Part shown: positions 5,823 through 12,874 of the stretch, piece by piece
How positions within the stretch are numbered: the stretch's first letter is position 1
Layout: each line of letters opens with the position of its first letter
NCBI GenBank assembly: GCA_046263255.1
Contig: JBHELD010000021.1
Coordinates: 1-19,339, forward strand
Source of the DNA: JALZEG01 sp046263255
Lineage (GTDB): Bacteria > Actinomycetota > CADDZG01 > WHSQ01
Direction: 5' to 3'
DNA: 19,339 nucleotides
Made by a program: the position numbers and the translations under genes
The notes under the pieces: generated by a model
Databases searched by the model: none
What the model was told of the DNA's origin: nothing
Seen by the model: the letters and a program-made list of their open reading frames with translations, nothing else

Positions 5823-7343
5823 TCAGTCCCTCGTGTTGACCACGATCTCCTGCGACCGGCCCTCGGTATAGCCCGGCCTCTGCTTCGGCCAGAAAGACCG
5901 GAACTTCGCGGATCTGAAGTTCGCCCTCCTCGGGAAGACGACTCGGCACGTCCGGTCGAACTCCTTGGTCGCGACCTCCCTGTACTCCCCGCCCTGCTTT
6001 CGCTTCAGGATGATCTTCGTGCCGGCGGGGTTCATGTTGTCGCGCTCGCACGCGGCGAGCCGCACGACGAAGGTGAACCTGCTCCCGCGCTGCGGCCGGA
6101 AGGGCTTCGCAGCCATCTTCACGCGCGGCCGCTTGTCGTCCCCGCCGCCTCCGCCTCCGCCGACGTCTATCTTTTTGCCGACGTAGCGCAGGACGTCGAT
6201 GCCGCGGACGTAGTCGACGGCGTAGACGATGTCGTTCTTCGGGTTACGGCTCGCCCAGTAGGCGGCGGAGGTCGACCCGTTGTACGGGACGAACGCGCCG
6301 GCCTCCTGGATCTTGCCCTTCGGCGTGATGTTGAAGAAGCGCGTCCCGTGCTCGTAATAGCCCATCGCGACGATGCCCCCGTCGTCGAAGGTCGGGTGCG
6401 ACTCGAACCAGTGGGCCGAGCACCCGAGGCCGTTGGCGGGAGGGTTGCCGTCGGTGTACGTGCCGTTCTGGACCGCGTACACGTCGGAGATCTTGAACGA
6501 CTTCGTGTTCTGCCAGCCCTGCGTGTCGTAGACCATGAAGGGCCCGTTCGCCTCGGGGTTGCAGCGGGGGTTGAAGTTGTCCTCGCCCTGCATCAGCAGC
6601 CACCGGTCGCTGCCCGCGTTGGGCCACTCGCCGGAGTGGAAGAGGTAGCTGGTCGCGGGCTTCTCGCCACGCGCCAGGACCTTCGGGTTCGTCGGAGCGC
6701 GCACGTCGAGGTACTGGAGCGGGTCGGCCAGCAGCGACGTGATGACGAAGCCGTTCTCGACCTCCGTGACGTCGTGCCCGCCGCCGGTCACGCCCGTCTT
6801 CGCGTGCCAGCTGTCCTCCGAGTCACGCTGCGCCGCGAGCTTCGGGTTCGTCGGGTCGCGCAGGTCGACGATCGTGCCGTCGGACCCGTACCCCCAGGTG
6901 CACTTCAGGATGCAGCTGAACGTGTGATCTCCGGCGCCTTGCAGGGTCGTCACGAGCTGGATGTTGGTCTTGTCCTCGATGTCGTAGACGTGCAGCGCGT
7001 CGCCGGGGAGCGACTCGGAGAAGAAGAGGTAGTTCGCGTCGGGCGTGATCTCGACGTCCTCGTTCTCGAACATGAACCCGACGGGGAGCGTCGCCGTCTG
7101 CACGGGGGCCTCGGGGTCGGAGATGTCGTAGATCGAGATGGCCTTCCAGCTCGTCAGGTACATGTACTTGCCCTGGATCGTCACGCCGGTCGACGTCGAG
7201 TTGTCGAACGGGATGTACGTCACGTACTCGACCGGCCCCACGACGAGGCCACCGGCCGTCGGCGTCTGCGCCGTGCCGGGCGTGGCCGCGAGCGCGAGGC
7301 TCGAGATCAGGCACGCGACTAGGAAGGTGGCCTTTCTCTTCAT
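5823..7343 (-). CDS. Secreted LVIVD-repeat beta-propeller protein, 506 aa
   Basis: The start chosen is the ATG at 7341-7343, with ribosome binding site AGGAGG 5 nt upstream and an immediate signal peptide (MKRKATFLVACLISSLALAA, cleavage near residue 20-26). An ATG at 7442 would add 33 polar residues before it and is rejected. The body shows repeated blades of LVIVD type, such as AISIYDISDPEAPVQ, GTIVDLRDPTNPKL and YLDVRAPTNPKVLA, and motifs like HDVTEVENGFV and GCSAHWFESHP. Seven glycines at about 395-401 form a linker to a ~105-residue, Lys/Arg-rich C-terminal domain with two cysteines, probably a beta-sandwich. The protein is exported; ligand and role are unknown. A lipobox reading (LVAC at 8-11) is possible but the h-region would be too short. 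Convergent with the heat-shock operon. Confidence 0.8.
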   Translation of the reverse strand: MKRKATFLVACLISSLALAATPGTAQTPTAGGLVVGPVEYVTYIPFDNSTSTGVTIQGKYMYLTSWKAISIYDISDPEAPVQTATLPVGFMFENEDVEITPDANYLFFSESLPGDALHVYDIEDKTNIQLVTTLQGAGDHTFSCILKCTWGYGSDGTIVDLRDPTNPKLAAQRDSEDSWHAKTGVTGGGHDVTEVENGFVITSLLADPLQYLDVRAPTNPKVLARGEKPATSYLFHSGEWPNAGSDRWLLMQGEDNFNPRCNPEANGPFMVYDTQGWQNTKSFKISDVYAVQNGTYTDGNPPANGLGCSAHWFESHPTFDDGGIVAMGYYEHGTRFFNITPKGKIQEAGAFVPYNGSTSAAYWASRNPKNDIVYAVDYVRGIDVLRYVGKKIDVGGGGGGGDDKRPRVKMAAKPFRPQRGSRFTFVVRLAACERDNMNPAGTKIILKRKQGGEYREVATKEFDRTCRVVFPRRANFRSAKFRSFWPKQRPGYTEGRSQEIVVNTRD

Positions 7344-7410
7344 GGTTCCTCCTGTAAAGCGTGGGTCCGCGTCTTGGAGACTTCGCCCCCGTGTGCGGTC
7401 ATACCTGCGC

Positions 7411-7427
7411 GGTGCCCGGTTTGCACC
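7411..7427. repeat. Short inverted repeat upstream of the propeller gene
   Basis: GGTGC-N7-GCACC lies about 70 nt before the ATG at 7343, in the 131-nt gap that otherwise holds only a weak 5-bp hairpin just after htpX. The size fits a regulator half-site pair, but nothing identifies a regulator, and short repeats are common in GC-rich DNA. Confidence 0.25.
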
Positions 7428-7474
7428 CTTCGACTGCTCCACGCGACGCGGGCCGGGCTAGCCGGCGGGTGTGC

Positions 7475-8410
7475 TCACGCTCCGGATCGCACCGGCTGCG
7501 GAGCGAGAGAACGCAGCGCCGCGATCCTCTGGTCGAGCGGCGGGTGGGTGTCGAAGAGACGGTTGAGCCACGCTCCACGCTTTCCGACGCGGCTCCCGCC
7601 CTCCTTGGCGTGGCGGGCGTTCGGGTCTTCGATCCACAGGTGCGCCGTCGCCTTGCTCCCGCTGCGCACGACGGTCGTGTCGTCCCGCAGCTTCTCCAGC
7701 GCGGAGATCAGCCCGTCCGGGTGCCTCGTGAGGAACACCGCGTCGGCGTCGGCGAGGAACTCGCGCTGGCGGGAGATGGCGAACTGGAGGAGCTGCGCGA
7801 ACAGGGGCGCCGTGATCATCAACAGGATCCCGAGGACGGCGAGCGGCGCGAACGCCTTGCCCCTCGCTCCGCCCGCACCCCACCACAGCGCCCGCATCAT
7901 CCAGTCCGCGAGCAGGACGACGACGCCGACCAGTGTCACCGCCAGGGTCATCACCAGGGTGTCCCGGTTCTTGACGTGCGCGAGCTCGTGCGCGACCACG
8001 CCTTCGAGCTCGTCGCGCTTCATCTTCAGCAGGAGCCCGGTAGTGAGCGCGATCGCGGCGTGCTCGGGGTCGCGCCCCGTCGCGAACGCGTTCGGCGCCA
8101 TGTCCTCGACCAGGTACACGCGCGGCTTCGGGATCCCCGCGGCGATGCTGAGCCCCTCGACGACGTTGTGGAGCTGTGCGAACTTCGTCTCGTCCGCCGG
8201 CACCGCCCGGCTGATCGCCAGCGCGATCCTGTCGGAGGCGAGATAGGACCCCCACGACATCGCGGCCGAGAAGGCGATCGCGATCGCGAGCCCCCACACC
8301 CCGAAGCCGGTGAAGTAGCCGAAGACGTAGCCGAGCGCGCCGGTCAGCAGGAAGAAGACGGCGACGAGCATCCACGACTTGCGGACGTTGCCGGCGATGC
8401 GGTCGTACAT
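7475..8410 (-). CDS. htpX: Membrane zinc metalloprotease HtpX (M48), 311 aa
   Basis: Heat-shock-type membrane protease that degrades misfolded membrane proteins. Two N-terminal helices (about residues 13-60) precede the catalytic region GVVAHELAHVKNRD with the HExxH zinc site, two further helices, and the third ligand Glu in RQREFLADADAV. The C-terminal THPPLDQRIAAL is characteristic of HtpX. Length is normal. The gene begins 3 nt after the lemA stop, so the two form an operon; lemA-htpX pairs are common in bacteria. The partner order and motifs make the call firm. Confidence 0.93.
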   Translation of the reverse strand: MYDRIAGNVRKSWMLVAVFFLLTGALGYVFGYFTGFGVWGLAIAIAFSAAMSWGSYLASDRIALAISRAVPADETKFAQLHNVVEGLSIAAGIPKPRVYLVEDMAPNAFATGRDPEHAAIALTTGLLLKMKRDELEGVVAHELAHVKNRDTLVMTLAVTLVGVVVLLADWMMRALWWGAGGARGKAFAPLAVLGILLMITAPLFAQLLQFAISRQREFLADADAVFLTRHPDGLISALEKLRDDTTVVRSGSKATAHLWIEDPNARHAKEGGSRVGKRGAWLNRLFDTHPPLDQRIAALRSLAPQPVRSGA

Positions 8411-8413
8411 GCG

Positions 8414-8995
8414 TTAGCTGGTGGTCGTGCCGCCGCCCTGTCCGAAGTCGACCCGCACGGGCTCCCGCGACGACTCCTCCGCCTCGAAGTACTCGCGCGG
8501 CTCGAAGTTGAACACCCCCGCGACGACGTTTGTGGGGAAGCTCTCGCGCGCGTTGTCGTACGCCAGCGTCTGCTCGTTGTAGAACTGCCGCGAGAAGGCG
8601 ATCCGTCCCTCGGTTCCCGCCAGCTCCTCCTGGAGCGCGAGGAAGTTCTGGTTCGCCTTCAGGTCGGGGTAGGCCTCGGCCAGCGCGAACAGCTGGCGGA
8701 GCGCGCCGGTCAGCATGTTCTCGGCCTGCGCCTGGCTCTCGACGCCCGTCGCCTCCACGGCCTGCCGCCGCGCCGCGACCACGGCCTCCAGGGTCTGCCG
8801 CTCGTGTGCGGCGTAGCCCTTGACGGTCTCGACGAGGTTGGGGATCAGGTCGTGGCGCCGCCGGAGCTGGACGTCGATCTGCGACCACGCGGCGTCGATC
8901 CGGTTCCGGAGCTTGACGAGCCGGTTGAAGGTCAGGATCAGGAACAACACCACGAGCCCGACAACTGCCAGCACAACGATCGTCGTCACACTCAT
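8414..8995 (-). CDS. lemA: LemA family membrane-anchored protein, 193 aa
   Basis: The start chosen is the ATG at 8993-8995 because an AGGAGG ribosome binding site lies 7 nt upstream and a membrane helix follows at once (MSVTTIVVLAVVGLVVLFLI); an ATG 15 codons upstream would put a polar stretch before it. The family signature NRIDAAWSQIDVQLRRRHDL, then IPNLVETVKGYAAHE, is intact and is followed by a long helical domain (LKANQNFLALQEELAGTE) and YNEQTLAYDNARESFP. The molecular role of LemA is unclear; it often pairs with HtpX, as here. The C-terminus is a Gly/Thr-rich tail. Confidence 0.93.
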   Translation of the reverse strand: MSVTTIVVLAVVGLVVLFLILTFNRLVKLRNRIDAAWSQIDVQLRRRHDLIPNLVETVKGYAAHERQTLEAVVAARRQAVEATGVESQAQAENMLTGALRQLFALAEAYPDLKANQNFLALQEELAGTEGRIAFSRQFYNEQTLAYDNARESFPTNVVAGVFNFEPREYFEAEESSREPVRVDFGQGGGTTTS

Positions 8996-9089
8996 TCCGC
9001 TCCCTCCTGTGATGGCGCCGCTCGTACAAGAGTGCGGCACCGTGGCGGATTGAGCAAGCCAAGGAGCCGCGGGTGCCGCGCCGCGCCCT

Positions 9090-9095
9090 TAGGAT
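9090..9095 (+). promoter_or_regulatory. TAGGAT -10 element before the selenoprotein gene
   Basis: TAGGAT fits the actinobacterial TANNNT -10 consensus and ends 10 nt before the ATG at 9106. Transcription would start near 9102, giving an almost leaderless message; no Shine-Dalgarno sequence is seen. The 8996-9105 stretch otherwise contains only the lemA upstream region on the other strand. Confidence 0.4.
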
Positions 9096-9105
9096 CGGCC
9101 GCCGG

Positions 9106-9339
9106 ATGAAGGTCTCGATCGAGTACTGCGCCCAATGAGGCTACGCACCTAGAGCCGTCGGTCTGACGGAGAGGCTGCTGGAGGAGTTCGAGTACGAGAT
9201 CACCGACCTGGTGATCGTCCCCTCGCGCGGGGGCGTGTTCGAGGTCGAGGTGGACGGCGCCCTCGTCTTCTCGAAGAAGGCGACCGGCCGCCACGGGGAC
9301 TACGACGAGATCCTGGAGACGGTCCGGGCTCGGGCCTAG
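9106..9339 (+). CDS. SelW/Rdx-family selenoprotein, CxxU, 77 aa (TGA at 9136-9138 read as selenocysteine)
   Basis: Reading from ATG 9106 gives MKVSIEYCAQ, then TGA, then GYAPRAVGLTERLLEEF and a domain with IVPSRGGVFEVEVDG and LVFSKKATGRHGDYDEIL, ending at TAG 9337-9339. This is the full thioredoxin-like Rdx/SelT-SelW-SelH fold: beta strand with CxxC/CxxU, helix, two strands (GGVFEVxVDGxxVFSKKxTGR is the family hallmark) and a C-terminal helix. The TGA stands exactly where bacterial relatives carry the second redox Cys (YCxxC.Y.PRA), so selenocysteine at residue 11 (C8-A9-Q10-U11) is expected. A SECIS-like hairpin follows at 9145-9178. A plain gene caller stops at codon 11 and misses it. Eukaryotic SelW is a glutathione-linked antioxidant; the bacterial role is unknown. 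Alternatives are a TGC-to-TGA sequencing error, or a decayed gene. Confidence 0.82.
9145..9178 (+). promoter_or_regulatory. Candidate bacterial SECIS hairpin inside the selenoprotein gene
   Basis: CCGTC (9155-9159) pairs perfectly with GACGG (9165-9169) around the loop GGTCT. Below a 4/2 internal loop, CCT (9148-9150) pairs with AGG (9172-9174), and GCA (9145-9147) with TGC (9176-9178) across one bulged C. The apical loop begins 21 nt after the TGA, and two of its first bases are G. This meets published bacterial SECIS rules (apical loop about 16-37 nt from the UGA; a G in the first two loop bases). The loop also resembles GGUCU of E. coli fdhF. Confidence 0.65.
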
Positions 9340-10676
9340 CGCGCCTGCAGCATCTCCCCCACCTGGAACGCGAGGTCGAGAGCCTGCCGCGCGTTCAGCC
9401 GGGGGTCGCACAGCGCGAAGTAGCGGTCCTCCAGGTCCAGTACCTCCTCGGCCCCCCCGAGGCACTCCGTCACGTCCTCCGCCGTCAGCTCGAGGTGGAC
9501 CCCGCCCGGCACCACGTCCTCGGCCTGGCAGCACACGAAGAACCCCTTTATCTCCGTGAGGATGTCGTCGAACCGGCGCGTCTTGCGGCCGCTCGCGGTC
9601 GAGAAGGTGTTGCCGTGCATCGGGTCGCACGCCCAGACGACGCGATGCCCCGCGTCCCGCACCGCGCGCAGCAAGGGCGGCAGCGCGTCCTCGACCCGTC
9701 CCGAGCCCATCCGCGCGATAAACGCCAGGCGGCCCGGCTCCCGTTGCGGGTTCAGCCGCTCGCACAGGGCGACGACCTCGTCCGGCGTCGCGGCCGGCCC
9801 GATCTTCGTGGCGACCGGGTTGTGCACCCCCGAGAGGAACTCGACGTGCGCTCCGTCGGGCTGGCGCGTCCGCTCGCCTATCCACAGCAGGTGAGCGGAG
9901 CAGTCGTACCAGTCGCCGGTGAGGCTGTCGCGCCGCGTCAGCGCCTCCTCGTATCCGAGCAGCAGCGCCTCGTGCGAGGTGTAGAAGTCGACCTCGTGCA
10001 TGGCCGCGTCCGTCTCGAGGTCGACGCCGCACGCCGCCATGAAGCGCAGGGCTCTGTCGATCTGCGCCGCGATCGCCTCGTACCGCTGCCCCTGACGCGA
10101 CTGCGCCACGAACTCCTGGTTCCAGACGTGGATCTGGCGCAGGTCGGCGAAGCCGCCCTTGGTGAACGCGCGGATGAGGTTCAGCGTCGCCGCGGACTGG
10201 TGGTAGGCGCGGATCAGGCGGCGCGGGTCGGGACGGCGCGCCTCCGCGCTGAACGGAGAGTCGTTGATCGCGTGGCCGCGGAACGACGGCAGGCTCGTTT
10301 GCCCCACGGTCTCGCTCGACGACGACCGCGGCTTCGCGAACTGCCCCGCGATCCGCCCGACCTTGACGACCGGCAGCCCCGCCGCGTACGTCAGCACCAC
10401 CGCCATCTGCAGGATCACCTTGAGCTTGTCGCGGATCGAGTCGGCGGTGAAGTCCCCGAAGGCCTCGGCGCAATCGCCCGCCTGCAACAGGAAGGCCTCG
10501 CCCCGCTCTACCCGCCCCAGCGCCGCCTGGAGCGACCGCGCCTCGCCGGCGAACACGAGCGGCGGCACGACGCGCAGCTCGTCGAGGACCTCTTTCAGAA
10601 CCGCCTCGTCCGGCCACTGCGGCTGCTGCTCCGCCGGCAGCGCGCTCCACGACGACGGCGTCCACGTCGCGCTCAT
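9336..10676 (-). CDS. aroG: 3-deoxy-7-phosphoheptulonate (DAHP) synthase, class II, 446 aa
   Basis: Condenses phosphoenolpyruvate and erythrose 4-phosphate in the first step of the shikimate pathway to aromatic amino acids. The plant-type (class II) signature is clear: FLLQAGDCAEAF, VGRIAGQFAKPRSS, RLIRAYHQSAATLNLIRAF, then IHVWNQEF, ACDPMHGNTFSTASG and GGVHLELTAEDVTECLGG. The Cys of GDCAEAF and the His and Glu of the last motif are the expected metal ligands. Length agrees with mycobacterial AroG. Its stop overlaps that of the selenoprotein gene on the other strand. It diverges from the threonine ammonia-lyase gene, and its ATG shares the CATG with an alternative start of that gene. The symbol follows the mycobacterial naming. 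Confidence 0.95.
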   Translation of the reverse strand: MSATWTPSSWSALPAEQQPQWPDEAVLKEVLDELRVVPPLVFAGEARSLQAALGRVERGEAFLLQAGDCAEAFGDFTADSIRDKLKVILQMAVVLTYAAGLPVVKVGRIAGQFAKPRSSSSETVGQTSLPSFRGHAINDSPFSAEARRPDPRRLIRAYHQSAATLNLIRAFTKGGFADLRQIHVWNQEFVAQSRQGQRYEAIAAQIDRALRFMAACGVDLETDAAMHEVDFYTSHEALLLGYEEALTRRDSLTGDWYDCSAHLLWIGERTRQPDGAHVEFLSGVHNPVATKIGPAATPDEVVALCERLNPQREPGRLAFIARMGSGRVEDALPPLLRAVRDAGHRVVWACDPMHGNTFSTASGRKTRRFDDILTEIKGFFVCCQAEDVVPGGVHLELTAEDVTECLGGAEEVLDLEDRYFALCDPRLNARQALDLAFQVGEMLQAR

Positions 10677-10722
10677 GGATCAATCGTCGCGTAGATGGGG
10701 GCCCTCGTGGCACGATGAGGCC

Positions 10723-11967
10723 GTGGCGAAGACCGAGCCGGTCGTCTCCCCGGGTCGTCCGGACCTGGTGGGCCTCGACGACATCCGCGCCGCACGCGAG
10801 CGCCTTCGCGGCGTCGCCGTCCAGACGCCGCTCGACCGCTCCCGCGCGCTGAGCGCAATCTGTGGCTCCGAGGTCTTCGTCAAGTGCGAGAACCTCCAGC
10901 GCACCGGCTCGTTCAAGATCCGCGGCGCGTACAACCGGATCGTCCGGCTCGACGAGCGCGAGCGCGCGGCCGGGGTCGTCGCGGCGTCCGCGGGGAACCA
11001 CGCCCAGGGTGTCGCGCTCGCGGCCTCGCTCGCCGGGATCGAGGCGACCGTGTTCATGCCGGCCGGCGCGTCTCTTCCCAAGGCGGAGGCGACGAAGCGC
11101 TACGGCGCGAAGGTCGTGCTGGTCGGCCACGACTTCGGCGCGGCCTTCGCGGCCGCGGAGGAGCACGCGGCTACGACCGGATCGGTCTTCGTCCACCCCT
11201 ACGACCACCCCCACGTGATCGCGGGGCAGGGGACGATCGGCTGCGAGATATCGGAGCAGCTCGAGGACGTCGGCACCGTCGTGGTGCCGGTCGGCGGCGG
11301 AGGCCTCATCGCGGGGATCGCGTCGGCGATAAAGGCCCTGCACCCCGGCGCGAGCATCCTCGGCGTCCAGGCCGCGGGGGCCGCGTCGTTCCCGCGCTCG
11401 CTCGCGCGGGGCGCTCCGATCACCCTCGAGTCGATGTCGACTATCGCCGACGGCATCGCCGCCAACCGCCCCGGCGACCTGACGTTCGCGCACGTGCAGG
11501 AGCAGGTCGACGACGTCGTCTGCGTCGACGACGACGCGATCGCCGAGGCGCTCGTGATGACGGCCGAGAGGATGAAGCTCGTGCTCGAGCCCGCGGGGGC
11601 GGCCGGCGTGGCGGCCGTCATGCAGGGCCTCGCCGACCTCGAGCCCCCGGTGGTCGTCGTCCTGTCGGGCGGGAACATCGACCCGCTGCTGCTGCTGCGG
11701 GCGATGCGTCACGGCCTCAGCGCCTCCGGGCGTTACCTCGCCTTCCGGACGCGGCTCCCCGACAAGCCCGGCGAGCTCTACCGCCTCCTCGGCCTGATCG
11801 CGGAGATGGAGGCGAACATAGTGGGGGTCGAGCACCACCGGGAGGGCGTCGCCGTCCACCTCGACGAGGTCGAGATGACGCTCCAGATCGAGACGAAGGG
11901 GCCGGCGCACATCCAGCAGGTGACCGGGCGTCTGGCCTCGGCGGGCTACTCGATCGAGCGCCTCTGA
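10723..11967 (+). CDS. ilvA: Threonine ammonia-lyase with C-terminal ACT domain, about 414 aa
   Basis: PLP enzyme that deaminates threonine to 2-oxobutanoate, the entry to isoleucine. The PLP lysine is Lys65 in NLQRTGSFKIRGAYNRI; SAGNHAQG follows near 90 and the phosphate-binding VPVGGGGLIAG near 190. Residues from about 335 (RYLAFRTRLPDKPGELYRLL) form an ACT domain, which binds regulatory amino acids. The length and single ACT domain fit the ~400-residue TIGR01127 type rather than the long double-ACT IlvA. The GTG at 10723 is chosen from the start of homology-like sequence; an in-frame ATG at 10675, overlapping the aroG start codon, would add 16 residues. Whether it is anabolic or catabolic cannot be told here; the anabolic symbol is provisional. 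Confidence 0.9.
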   Translation: MAKTEPVVSPGRPDLVGLDDIRAARERLRGVAVQTPLDRSRALSAICGSEVFVKCENLQRTGSFKIRGAYNRIVRLDERERAAGVVAASAGNHAQGVALAASLAGIEATVFMPAGASLPKAEATKRYGAKVVLVGHDFGAAFAAAEEHAATTGSVFVHPYDHPHVIAGQGTIGCEISEQLEDVGTVVVPVGGGGLIAGIASAIKALHPGASILGVQAAGAASFPRSLARGAPITLESMSTIADGIAANRPGDLTFAHVQEQVDDVVCVDDDAIAEALVMTAERMKLVLEPAGAAGVAAVMQGLADLEPPVVVVLSGGNIDPLLLLRAMRHGLSASGRYLAFRTRLPDKPGELYRLLGLIAEMEANIVGVEHHREGVAVHLDEVEMTLQIETKGPAHIQQVTGRLASAGYSIERL

Positions 11968-12001
11968 CGGCGACCCCTACCCGCGCGTTCGCCCGCACCC
12001 T

Positions 12002-12007
12002 TAACCT
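12002..12007 (+). promoter_or_regulatory. TAACCT -10 element before nadC
   Basis: TAACCT (TANNNT type) ends 9 nt before the nadC ATG, and no Shine-Dalgarno sequence is present between 11968 and 12016, so a leaderless or near-leaderless nadC message is likely. A -35 is not evident. Confidence 0.35.
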
Positions 12008-12016
12008 GCTCCTTCG

Positions 12017-12874
12017 ATGAACGACGAGCTCGACCTCTCGACGGTCCGCCCGCAGGTTGCTGCGTGGCTCGCGGAGGACGCCGGCCGCGGCGACCTCACG
12101 ACCGCCGCCGTCGTCCCGCAGAAGGCCTACGCGGTCGCGCGGATCGAGGCGCGGGAGAGCTTCACCGTGGCGGGCCTCCCGGTCGCCGGGCTCTGCTTCC
12201 TCGTGGCGGGCGAGAGCGGGGCCGCCCACGTCGAGTGGGACCCGAAGTTCGACGACGGCGCCGTGGTTCCCGAGGGGGCCGCGGTCGCGCGGGTCGAGGG
12301 GACCCTGCGGGCGATCCTGACGGCGGAGCGGACGGCGTTGAACGTGCTCGGCCGGCTCTCGGGGATCGCGTCGCTCACCGCCGACTACGCGGCCCTGGTC
12401 CAGGGGACAGACGCCCGGGTCGTCGACACCAGGAAGACGACGCCCGGTCTGCGCGTTCTGGAGAAGTACGCGGTGCGGGTCGGAGGAGGCTCGAACCACC
12501 GGTTCGGATTGGACGACGGCATCTTGATCAAGGACAACCACCTCGTCGCTGCAGGAGGGATCGGACCCGCGGTCCGGTCCGCCCGTGTGAACGCCCACCA
12601 CGGGCTGCGCATCGAGGTCGAGGTCGAGGACCTGGAAGGGCTCGACGAGGCGGTCGCCGCGGGGGCCGACATCGTCCTCCTCGACAACATGACGGTCGAG
12701 GAGGTCGCGGCCGCCGTGAAGCGGGCCGGCGGCCGGGTCCTGCTCGAGGTCTCCGGCGGGGTGAGCCTGGACAACGTCGCCGACTACGCCCGTGCCGGCG
12801 CGGATCTGATCTCTGTCGGCGCTCTCACCCATTCCGCTCGCTCCGTGGACGTCGCTCTGGAGGTGGATCTGTAG
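12017..12874 (+). CDS. nadC: Nicotinate-nucleotide pyrophosphorylase (quinolinate phosphoribosyltransferase), 285 aa
   Basis: Makes nicotinate mononucleotide from quinolinate and PRPP in de novo NAD synthesis. Signature segments are WLAEDAGRGDLTT near the N-terminus, AERTALNVLGRLSGIAS, DTRKTTPGLRVLEKYAV and RVGGGSNHRFGLDDGILIKD (quinolinate/PRPP site with the conserved Arg, Lys and His residues), then IEVEVEDLEGLDEA and VLLEVSGGVSLDNVADYA for the phosphate end. Length is typical. It is immediately followed by nadA with no gap (TAG then ATG). The usual third gene, nadB, is not in the window. Confidence 0.96.
   Translation: MNDELDLSTVRPQVAAWLAEDAGRGDLTTAAVVPQKAYAVARIEARESFTVAGLPVAGLCFLVAGESGAAHVEWDPKFDDGAVVPEGAAVARVEGTLRAILTAERTALNVLGRLSGIASLTADYAALVQGTDARVVDTRKTTPGLRVLEKYAVRVGGGSNHRFGLDDGILIKDNHLVAAGGIGPAVRSARVNAHHGLRIEVEVEDLEGLDEAVAAGADIVLLDNMTVEEVAAAVKRAGGRVLLEVSGGVSLDNVADYARAGADLISVGALTHSARSVDVALEVDL

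Noticed and set aside
7442..7442. Upstream ATG start for the secreted propeller protein
   Set aside because: It adds 33 polar residues before a clear signal peptide, while the ATG at 7343 has a perfect AGGAGG at the right distance.
9136..9138. TGA as a true stop, or as a sequencing error for TGC
   Set aside because: A true stop would leave a 10-residue peptide and unexplained family-like sequence downstream. A TGC error cannot be excluded from one sequence, but the adjacent SECIS-like hairpin favours real selenocysteine.
10699..10722. Possible hairpin just before the ilvA GTG
   Set aside because: The best pairing needs a one-base loop and several bulges, so it is not physically reasonable.
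8992..11910. A 972-codon minus-strand open frame across aroG, ilvA and the selenoprotein region
   Set aside because: It is rich in Arg, Gly and Asp, has no domain, and lies antisense to or out of frame with well-supported genes. Long open frames like this arise on both strands in GC-rich DNA.
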